Part shown: piece after piece, positions 1 through 5,045 of the stretch
Numbering within the stretch: position 1 is the first letter of the stretch
Layout of the letters: each line of letters opens with the position of its first letter
Origin: Campylobacterales bacterium
GTDB taxonomy: Bacteria; Campylobacterota; Campylobacteria; Campylobacterales; JACAEZ01
Length of the DNA: 5,045 nucleotides
Assembly (NCBI GenBank): GCA_013388565.1
Contig: JACAEZ010000174.1
Coordinates: 1 to 5,045, forward strand
Direction: 5' to 3'
Translations under genes and position numbers: made by a program
Notes under the pieces: generated by a model
Seen by the model: the letters and a program-made list of their open reading frames with translations, nothing else
The model's database searches: none
Told to the model about the DNA's origin: nothing

Positions 1-1055
1 AAATATGGTTCAAAAATTTTATCTATAATATTTGGTTCAATTCCTCCACCGCAATCTTTAATTGTAATTTTTCCACTATTTTCATCTTTTGAAAGATTTA
101 TATAAATATCACCACTAATCTCATTTTTAAGCATTGTATCTTTTGCATTTGATAATAGTGCATATATTGCACTATTAAAATCAGCAACTTTACCAACAAT
201 ATGAAAATCATCTCCATTTAAAACAATATTTATATTTTGTTTTGAAAATTCAAGTGAGACTAATGAAACAAGTTCGCTAATACACTTTTTTACACTAAAT
301 TTTATATTTGCATTATTTGAAGAGAAACTATTGTGAAAATCACTGATTGTTTTTGATAAAAATTCCAGTTGTTTAGTAATCATGCAAGAGTAATTACTCA
401 TCTCTTCTTTTGATAATTCATCTTCCAAAAATGCCTCTTCCATTAGTTGAACAGTAGTACTAATAGTTGCTAATGGTTGTCGCCAATGGTGGGCTATATT
501 GCTTAGTAGCTCTTTTATAGACTCTAATTTTGATTTATGGATTAATAATCTATCTTTTTCTCTAAGTTCTGCTATTTTTTCTTGAACAATTTTTTCAAGA
601 TTTGCATTTAACTCTTTTAATCTATCTTCGCTAATTCTAACTTTCTCTTGAGCTTCTACTATATCTGTAATATCATTTGCAATAACCAATATTCTAAGAT
701 TACCTTTATTGTCTCTTAATGGTTTTTTGATAGATTGGTAATGGTGGACTTTTCCACTTTTTGCATCTGTTGATTGTTCATATACAACAGTTGTTTTAAA
801 ACTGTCCATGATTTCTCTAATATTTTTAAAATAAAATTCAACTTGTTCAATATTTGGATTAAAATCAATGTCACTTTTACCTATAATATCTTTTGTATTT
901 GTTCCATAAAGCTCTGCTAATGCTCTATTTGCAAGTAAAAATTTACCATCATAATCTTTTAATATAATAATATTAGGACTCTCATCAATAACTATTCTAA
1001 AAAGTTCTAACTGTTCTTGTATATCATCTGTTGTAATAATTTGTTCATTGTTCAA
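1..1055 (-). CDS. PAS-domain sensor histidine kinase, cytoplasmic, cut by the left window edge
   Basis: This is a two-component sensor kinase that autophosphorylates on histidine and passes the phosphate to a response regulator. 351 complete codons are visible. A single PAS domain spans about residues 14-131 (SPN..ILKDYDGKFLLANRA, IGKSDIDF, then NDITD at its end). A charged coiled-coil linker covers about 133-178. The H-box NIAHHWRQPL has phosphoacceptor His189 by the HxxRxPL pattern. The N-box is LLSNAKD (300-306) and the G1 box is DCGGGI (334-339), followed by IFEPY. The G2 region and C-terminus lie outside the window. I see no signal peptide or membrane segment, so sensing is probably cytoplasmic; the ligand is unknown. 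The start must be TTG at 1055: an in-frame TAA lies 12 nt upstream, AAGGA sits 6 nt before the TTG, and the first in-frame ATG is codon 83, inside the PAS domain. It lies 82 nt downstream of the SDR gene on the same strand. Confidence 0.94.
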   Translation of the reverse strand, partial: MNNEQIITTDDIQEQLELFRIVIDESPNIIILKDYDGKFLLANRALAELYGTNTKDIIGKSDIDFNPNIEQVEFYFKNIREIMDSFKTTVVYEQSTDAKSGKVHHYQSIKKPLRDNKGNLRILVIANDITDIVEAQEKVRISEDRLKELNANLEKIVQEKIAELREKDRLLIHKSKLESIKELLSNIAHHWRQPLATISTTVQLMEEAFLEDELSKEEMSNYSCMITKQLEFLSKTISDFHNSFSSNNANIKFSVKKCISELVSLVSLEFSKQNINIVLNGDDFHIVGKVADFNSAIYALLSNAKDTMLKNEISGDIYINLSKDENSGKITIKDCGGGIEPNIIDKIFEPY

Positions 1056-1060
1056 TTTTA

Positions 1061-1068
1061 ATCCTTTT
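1061..1068 (-). promoter_or_regulatory. Shine-Dalgarno site that fixes the TTG start of the kinase
   Basis: The minus strand reads AAAAGGAT here, with a 6-nt spacer to the TTG at 1055. Together with the in-frame TAA just upstream, this leaves TTG as the only reasonable start. Confidence 0.7.
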
Positions 1069-1080
1069 TACTAGCAATAA

Positions 1081-1126
1081 TTAATTAAAAAATATTTTAA
1101 CAAATTGTTAATAATTTATTAATTAA
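1081..1126. repeat. Imperfect 46-bp inverted repeat in the SDR-kinase gap
   Basis: The arms 1081-1101 and 1107-1126 are near reverse complements. Both outer ends are TTAATTAA and the inner ends are TTAAC/GTTAA, around a 5-nt centre; one mismatch and a one-base gap lie in the middle of the arms. The core, TTAACAA-A-TTGTTAA at 1097-1111, is a perfect 7-bp palindrome with a one-base centre. The stem is almost all A/T and no T-tract follows the whole structure in the direction of transcription, so it is not a convincing intrinsic terminator. The core overlaps the candidate -10 of the kinase, which would suit an operator. Chance palindromy in AT-rich DNA is also possible. Confidence 0.5.
1094..1102 (-). 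promoter_or_regulatory. Candidate extended -10 promoter for the kinase
   Basis: The minus strand reads TGTTAAAAT, a TGn extended -10 with hexamer TAAAAT. Campylobacterota vegetative promoters typically depend on a TTTGnTATAAT-like element with little -35 sequence, and this site is preceded by TT. Transcription would begin near 1087, giving a leader of about 30 nt before the TTG at 1055. No clear -35 is visible. If active, the kinase could be transcribed apart from the upstream genes. Confidence 0.4.
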
Positions 1127-1137
1127 CTGTCCTATAT

Positions 1138-1806
1138 TTAAATATATTCCCACACATTAATATCAGAACCATTTTCTAAAACAATCTCTCCAAAAACTAT
1201 TTTTTTTACAACAAGTGCCACTTCAATAGGCTCTCTACCCTCATATTGAGTTGATTTTGTAGCAACTAAATCTGGATTTATTGTATAAAATTTTAACCCT
1301 TCATGCTCTTTTAATAGTGACTTTGTAAACTCTCTAAGAGCTGATTTTGTAGCATTAAAAATAGCCATGTTTAAAGAGTGTTCAAATAAACTTTTTGCAC
1401 CAATATTTATAACTGTACTTTTTATAAATGGCAAACATTCATGAAGCAATTTAACAGCACCTTCAAAATTTACCTTTATTTGATTATCTATCTCAATAAA
1501 ATTTTGTTCGCTAAATTTTTTCTTTACACAAAGTCCAGCATTATTTATCAAAATATCAAAAAAGCCAACATCTTTAGTAGCGCTATTTACAAAATGTTTT
1601 ATAGAAGAGTCATCTTTTAGATTTAATCTATAAATCTTTACACTACTAGCACCAAGAGAGATTAGTTCATTTTTTGTAACTTCCATGCCCTCTATATCTC
1701 TCTCATAAGTCAAAACAAGTTCATACCCCTCTTTTGCAATTGCAAACATCATAGCTATCGCTTTTCCTATACCGCCATTTGCACCTGTTATTGCTACTGT
1801 TTTTAT
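1138..1806 (-). CDS. Short-chain dehydrogenase/reductase (SDR)-like protein with an ATA start and no catalytic Ser/Tyr
   Basis: Translated from ATA at 1806, the protein is 222 aa, near the usual 240-250 aa for classical SDRs. It begins with the Rossmann strand and cofactor motif TGANGGIG (residues 7-14). NNAG follows at 88-91, an Asn in KVNF at 113 and Lys154 of the YxxxK site. The catalytic Tyr is Phe150 (FNATK), the catalytic Ser position is Ala137 (NIGA, where NISS is usual), and the PG motif is PD (178-179). Ordinary hydride-transfer chemistry is therefore doubtful; it may be a pseudoenzyme or a decaying gene. AAAGGA lies 5 nt before the ATA, and no ATG, GTG or TTG occurs between the upstream in-frame TAA and the ATG at 1752. 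Starting at 1752 would delete the cofactor motif. The gene begins 9 nt after the flavoprotein stop, in the same frame. The substrate is unknown. Confidence 0.82.
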   Translation of the reverse strand: MKTVAITGANGGIGKAIAMMFAIAKEGYELVLTYERDIEGMEVTKNELISLGASSVKIYRLNLKDDSSIKHFVNSATKDVGFFDILINNAGLCVKKKFSEQNFIEIDNQIKVNFEGAVKLLHECLPFIKSTVINIGAKSLFEHSLNMAIFNATKSALREFTKSLLKEHEGLKFYTINPDLVATKSTQYEGREPIEVALVVKKIVFGEIVLENGSDINVWEYI

Positions 1807-1811
1807 GAAAA

Positions 1812-1817
1812 TCCTTT
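1812..1817 (-). promoter_or_regulatory. Shine-Dalgarno site supporting the ATA start of the SDR gene
   Basis: The minus strand reads AAAGGA with a 5-nt spacer to ATA at 1806-1804. It overlaps the TAA of the flavoprotein gene, which favours termination-reinitiation. It lies about 60 nt upstream of the ATG at 1752, too far to serve that start. Confidence 0.65.
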
Positions 1818-3327
1818 AATCTATTAGTTTATGAATAAAAATTTTATCTTTGTCAATTATACTAATCCCATCAAACTCCACATTTTCACTCTCAAAATCA
1901 TCTCTTAAATGACTTCCTCTTGACTCTTTTCTAAAAAATGCTGATTTGATATAGAGTTTTGATAACTCTATTTGCGATAAAAACTCCAAAAAGTTTTTCA
2001 AATCTGTATTAAAAGTTGTTGATTTATCACCTATTTTATATTCATGAACATCAATATTTTCTATAAAATTTAAAGCTTTTATCAAAGAGTTTTCATTTTT
2101 TACAATACCAGCAAAATTATATAAAATATCACTCAATTCATCTTTTGTTTTATAGAAATTTTTATCCCCATTTAGACTAAAAATCACATCTAAATTTGAT
2201 GAATTTTCAAATTTAATATCTTGAAAATTTTGACTTTTAATATACTCAAATGCACATTGCACAGCAATTTTTCCAAAAACAAGCAATTCGCTTAAAGAGT
2301 TTCCACCAAGTCTATTTGCTCCATGAATATTTGATTGAGATGCTTCACCAACTGCAAATAATCCTCTAATCGAACTTCTAGCAAAATTATCAACTAAAAC
2401 CCCACCCATGCTATAGTGTGCAGCTGGTTTTATCGGTAAAAGCTCACTAGCTATATCAATATTTTCATGAAGTTTTGCAAGTTTTAACTCTTGAGGCATG
2501 ACATGTTTTAAAATATGACTAATATGCCTAACATCTAAAAAAACCTCTTTTCCTTTTTGTAACTGTTCATGAATGGCTTTTACAACAACATCTCTAGCTA
2601 ATAGTTCATTTACAAATCTTTCATTATCTGAATTTAATAAATATCCGCCTTCGCCTCTTGCACTTTCACTTATTAAAATAGAGCTACTTTTCAAAGCTGT
2701 TGGATGAAACTGCACAAATTCAAGATTTGACAATACGGCACCTGCATTATAAGAGGCTAAAATACCATCGCCAATGGTTGAAAGTTGATTTGTAGAGTGT
2801 TTGCCAAAAATTCCAGAGTAGCCACCACTTGCCAATATTACACTTTTTGCTTTTATAGTTTTAACTTCTGAAGTTTTTATATCTAAAAACTCTGCACCAT
2901 AAATTTTATTTTCGTCAACCAAAAATTTTAGTAGTTTATAGTTGTTTAAAAAAGGGATTTGAAGCTTGTTTGCATAATCAAATAGTACATGAAGAACTCT
3001 AAGCCCTGTATAATCTTTTGCATAACAAGCTCTTTTATTTCTAGCTCCACCAAGTTTTCTTTGAGCTATTTTTTCACCATCTCTACTAAAAGCCATACCA
3101 ATAGAGTCTAAAAATTCAATCTCATCTAAAATATTATTGCAAAAAATCTCAACTGCATTTTTTGATGCCAAATTTTTAGAAGATATTAGTGTATCTTCTA
3201 CATGATAGTTTGTTGTATCTTCATAAAGTGCTGCATTCATGCCGCCTTGTGCCATGCAAGTTTGAGAATTTGTAGGGTTAGTTTGAGAAACTACTAACAC
3301 ATCAAGCCCCAATTTTTTAGCCTCAAT

Positions 3328-3330
3328 CTA
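3328..3330 (-). other. In-frame amber codon in the flavoprotein
   Basis: Codon 17 reads TAG between LRA and IEAKK, where family members usually have a small residue or another sense codon in the first helix of the Rossmann fold. Reading frame and homology continue unbroken on both sides, so this is a substitution rather than a frameshift. Confidence 0.9.
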
Positions 3331-3374
3331 AGCTCTTAAACCAGCACCACCATTTCCAATAATTAATATATCTA

Positions 3375-3378
3375 TCAT
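3375..3378 (-). other. ATGA stop-start overlap
   Basis: The TGA of the hydroxyacid dehydrogenase (3377-3375) overlaps the ATG of the flavoprotein (3378-3376). Such overlaps usually indicate translational coupling in one operon. It also shows that the flavoprotein originally began here and not at the TTG downstream of the amber codon. Confidence 0.85.
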
Positions 3379-4313
3379 GATTTATCTCTCAAAAAATCTT
3401 CTATATTTTTATAAGTTTGTTCTAAAAGTTTATTTCTAGCCTCTATACTACTCCATGCAATATGTGGAGTAATTAATAAATTATCTCTATTTTTTATCTT
3501 TAAAAGTGGTGAATTGACATCTAGCGGTTCGATAGCAGTTACATCAAGAGCTACAAAAATCTCTTTTTCATCTAAAATTTTTGCCAAATCATCTTCATTT
3601 ATAATACCACCTCTACCTAAATTAAGTAACACAGCTTTAGTTTTAATTAACTTCATATTTTCATAATTAAGTAAATTTTTACTATTCTCATTTAAAGGTG
3701 CATGAATAGAGATAATATCACTAGTTGAAAGTAACTCATCTAATGAGACTCTTTGAAAATCAGTAGAGTTATTATTGTTTGAAGTTGAATAATAGATTAT
3801 ATTTGCACCAAATGCTTTCGCAACATTTGCAACATTTTTGCCAATCTCACCAAGTCCAATAATTCCCCAAGTTTTTTTATGAAGCTCAAAAAATGGCTTG
3901 TCAATGCAAGTAAATAGCTTAGATTGACTCCATGAAGAGCTTTTTACAAACTCATCATAATATTTTAACTGCTCTATCAAATAAAATGCCATAGCAAAAG
4001 TGTGTTGAGTTACACTTTGAGTAGAGTACCCTTTTACATTTTTTACAACAATATCTCTACTTTTTGCAAATTCAGTATCAATGTTATTCATGCCAGTAGC
4101 CAACACACAAATTAGTTTTAAATTTAAAGCAGACTCCATCTCTTTTTTACCTAACACAACTTTATTTGTCAAAACAATATCTGCATCTTTTATCCTATCT
4201 ATTGTTTTGTTGCTAGATGTTGTTTCAAAAATCTCAATTTCACCAAATTTATTAAATAAATCTAACTCGCAATCACTACCTAAAGTTTTACTATCTAATA
4301 TAACTATCTTCAT
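3375..4313 (-). CDS. D-2-hydroxyacid dehydrogenase, NAD(P)-dependent (glycerate dehydrogenase/hydroxypyruvate reductase-like)
   Basis: This cytoplasmic enzyme should interconvert a 2-oxo acid and its D-2-hydroxy acid. Its 312 aa are typical of the family. The substrate-binding half includes LATGMNNID (71-79) and the conserved NVKGYSTQSVTQHTFA (92-107). The cofactor domain has GLGEIG (153-158). The catalytic triad is Arg234 (NLGRGG), Glu262 (IEP) and His284 (TPHIAW). The Trp after HIA resembles glycerate/hydroxypyruvate enzymes, but the exact substrate cannot be fixed. At the end of the second cofactor strand the sequence is YYSTS rather than YYD, which hints at NADPH tolerance. An odd run of four Asn (179-182) follows. 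ATG at 4313 is preceded by AAAAAAGG with a 7-nt spacer, lying inside the last codons of the response regulator. The stop overlaps the flavoprotein ATG, so translation is probably coupled. Confidence 0.95.
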   Translation of the reverse strand: MKIVILDSKTLGSDCELDLFNKFGEIEIFETTSSNKTIDRIKDADIVLTNKVVLGKKEMESALNLKLICVLATGMNNIDTEFAKSRDIVVKNVKGYSTQSVTQHTFAMAFYLIEQLKYYDEFVKSSSWSQSKLFTCIDKPFFELHKKTWGIIGLGEIGKNVANVAKAFGANIIYYSTSNNNNSTDFQRVSLDELLSTSDIISIHAPLNENSKNLLNYENMKLIKTKAVLLNLGRGGIINEDDLAKILDEKEIFVALDVTAIEPLDVNSPLLKIKNRDNLLITPHIAWSSIEARNKLLEQTYKNIEDFLRDKS

Positions 4314-4317
4314 TTTT

Positions 4318-4863
4318 TTACCTTTTTTGAAACTCTAAAAGCCCCATTTTTAAAGCATTTGTATAATCAATAATCAAAGAACCATTTGAACCATTTATGG
4401 TTATTTTAGAACCATCAAATTCAGATTTGTGTTTATCTTCAAATACTTTATAAACATCTTGTATATCAATTCTTTTTACTTTTTTATCTTTTATTTTGTT
4501 TAAAATAGGCACAACAACCATTTTAAACTGCTCTATATCAAACGGTTTTGGAATAAAATTTTTAACACCAAGTTGGCTAAATTTTGAGACAATATCTGAA
4601 GTCAATTCATTTGAAATAGCAACAATTTCCAAATGCTCTATAGACTCTTTTTTTAAAAAATCTTTTAACACTTGAAGCCCATTTTTATTTGGCATGATAA
4701 GGTCTAAAAAAAGCAAATTTATATTTTTATTTGTTATTAAAAGCTGTAAAGCCAAATCCCCATTACTAACCTCTAAAACATCATAAACTTCATACCTTTC
4801 TAAATTTGTTTTAATAATTTTTCTCATAATTTGACTATCATCAGCTATCAATGCTTTTATCAT
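4318..4863 (-). CDS. CheY-like response regulator with an unassigned C-terminal tail
   Basis: This is the phosphoacceptor partner in a two-component system. A full receiver domain occupies about residues 1-120: acidic pair Asp8-Asp9, phosphorylation site Asp54 in LFLDLIMP, switch residues Ser84 and Phe103, and Lys106 in PKPF. A lysine-rich stretch (about 119-131, IKDKKVKR) leads into roughly 50 residues ending GSLIIDYTNALKMGLLEFQKR. I recognise no helix-turn-helix, GGDEF, EAL or methylesterase domain there, so DNA binding is not supported and output may be through protein contact. ATG at 4863 places the Asp pair at the usual distance from the N-terminus; the ATG at 4870 is out of frame. The site before the start is weak (AAAGATGG). 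It is the first gene after the promoter, and its stop lies 4 nt before the dehydrogenase. Confidence 0.93.
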   Translation of the reverse strand: MIKALIADDSQIMRKIIKTNLERYEVYDVLEVSNGDLALQLLITNKNINLLFLDLIMPNKNGLQVLKDFLKKESIEHLEIVAISNELTSDIVSKFSQLGVKNFIPKPFDIEQFKMVVVPILNKIKDKKVKRIDIQDVYKVFEDKHKSEFDGSKITINGSNGSLIIDYTNALKMGLLEFQKR

Positions 4864-4896
4864 CTACCATCTTTTTTTATAAATTAATTTAATTTA

Positions 4897-4925
4897 ATTA
4901 TACAAACTAAAAGCTAAAATTGTAA
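4897..4925 (-). promoter_or_regulatory. Sigma70-type promoter for the response regulator and downstream genes
   Basis: On the minus strand a perfect -10 TATAAT (4902-4897) is preceded by TTTG and, after a 17-nt spacer, by TTACAA (4925-4920) as a -35-like element. Transcription would start near 4890, giving a leader of about 27 nt before ATG 4863. The leader contains tandem AAATT units (4881-4899) but no hairpin or riboswitch that I can see. The close gene spacing downstream makes this the probable main promoter of the operon. Confidence 0.65.
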
Positions 4926-5045
4926 TAATTGGAGAAAAAGTTTAAAAGTGAAAGTGTTTTGATATTGTTGTGGTTGTATAGATATTATCCAGAATTTTGC
5001 AATAGCATTTATTTAAGTAGTGCCAATAGTTATAGTAGTGGAGTT

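Larger units (their letters stand above)
1816..3378 (-). pseudogene. Fumarate reductase/succinate dehydrogenase-type FAD flavoprotein, interrupted by an in-frame TAG at codon 17
   Basis: The frame would encode 520 aa if codon 17 were sense. It belongs to the FrdA/SdhA/NadB flavoprotein family, which interconverts fumarate and succinate or oxidises L-aspartate. Motifs in order, counting the stop as a residue, are GNGGAG (8-13), AQGG (43-46), QRKLGG (106-111), KDYTG (121-125), QFHPT with His225, SESARGEGG with Glu238 and Arg241, LLARD with Arg262, HYSMGG with His321, HGANRLGGNSL with Arg356, and SRGSH (485-489). His225, Glu238, Arg262, His321 and Arg356 match active-site residues of E. coli FrdA. 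QRKLGG looks more Frd/Sdh-like than NadB-like. The His that carries covalent FAD in FrdA is Gln39, so FAD should be non-covalent. No Fe-S or membrane subunit is nearby. ATG at 3378 overlaps the previous stop as ATGA, which supports this start. The TAG at 3328-3330 separates GNGGAG from the rest; restarting at TTG 3312 would lose the FAD-binding loop. Confidence 0.88.

Noticed and set aside
1056..1137. Intrinsic terminator after the SDR gene
   Set aside because: The inverted repeat is almost pure A/T, and the T-run sits inside the arm and not after it. A stable terminator hairpin is not evident.
1138..1752. SDR beginning at the ATG at 1752
   Set aside because: This would remove the TGANGGIG cofactor motif, which is encoded in frame just upstream. 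No Shine-Dalgarno site serves it.
1816..3312. Flavoprotein beginning at TTG 3312 as an intact gene
   Set aside because: The frame upstream to ATG 3378 encodes the expected N-terminal GxGxxG FAD loop and overlaps the previous stop. A protein from 3312 would lack the dinucleotide loop and probably not bind FAD.
3328..3330. TAG read as pyrrolysine
   Set aside because: The codon falls in a helix that packs on the FAD loop, not in an active site, and pyrrolysine machinery is not known as typical of Campylobacterota. Nothing in the window supports it.
1816..3378. L-aspartate oxidase (nadB) assignment
   Set aside because: The QRKLGG segment and the C-terminal SRGSHLRDDF resemble Frd/Sdh flavoproteins more than NadB, and no nadA or nadC is adjacent. 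It is not fully excluded, so no symbol was given.
4081..4338. Plus-strand open frame of 85 codons
   Set aside because: It lies antisense within the hydroxyacid dehydrogenase and the end of the response regulator, both of which have clear family motifs. Its own product shows no motif and no ribosome binding site was seen.
1..5045. CRISPR array, tRNA, rRNA or complete insertion sequence
   Set aside because: I saw no regularly spaced repeats, cloverleaf-like segment, rRNA signature or transposase motif on either strand.

Overview
The window is AT-rich (most third codon positions are A or T) and all five recognisable genes lie on the minus strand. Base composition, codon use, AAGGA-type ribosome binding sites and a histidine kinase H-box of the form NIAHHWRQPL (close to the NIAHQWRQPL box common in this group) point to a Campylobacterota bacterium, most like Arcobacter or a relative. 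That placement is inference from style, not from a marker gene.

Read in the direction of transcription (right to left), the layout is as follows. A good sigma70-type promoter (4897-4925) lies ahead of a CheY-like response regulator with a short unassigned C-terminal tail (4318-4863). A D-2-hydroxyacid dehydrogenase follows after 4 nt (3375-4313). It overlaps by ATGA a fumarate reductase/succinate dehydrogenase-type FAD flavoprotein (1816-3378). A short-chain dehydrogenase (SDR) follows (1138-1806). After an 82-nt AT-rich gap holding a near-palindrome and a candidate promoter, a cytoplasmic PAS-histidine kinase (1-1055) runs off the left edge before its ATP-binding domain is complete. The right-hand 182 nt hold the promoter and no gene I can support.

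The spacing suggests one operon of response regulator, two or three redox enzymes and possibly the kinase, so that a two-component pair brackets a small organic-acid redox module. The enzymes fit 2-oxo/2-hydroxy acid and fumarate/succinate-type chemistry; their true substrates and any pairing of kinase with regulator are inferred.

The unusual part is the middle. The flavoprotein carries an in-frame TAG at codon 17, inside its FAD-binding beta-alpha-beta fold, although the other 503 codons are intact and conserved. The SDR has an ideally placed Shine-Dalgarno site but ATA where ATG should be, and it has lost the catalytic Ser and Tyr of its family. The two genes are also in the same frame, separated by a single TAA. 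This could be early gene decay, sequencing error, or an unusual expression arrangement. I see no clear evidence of a wholly new system.
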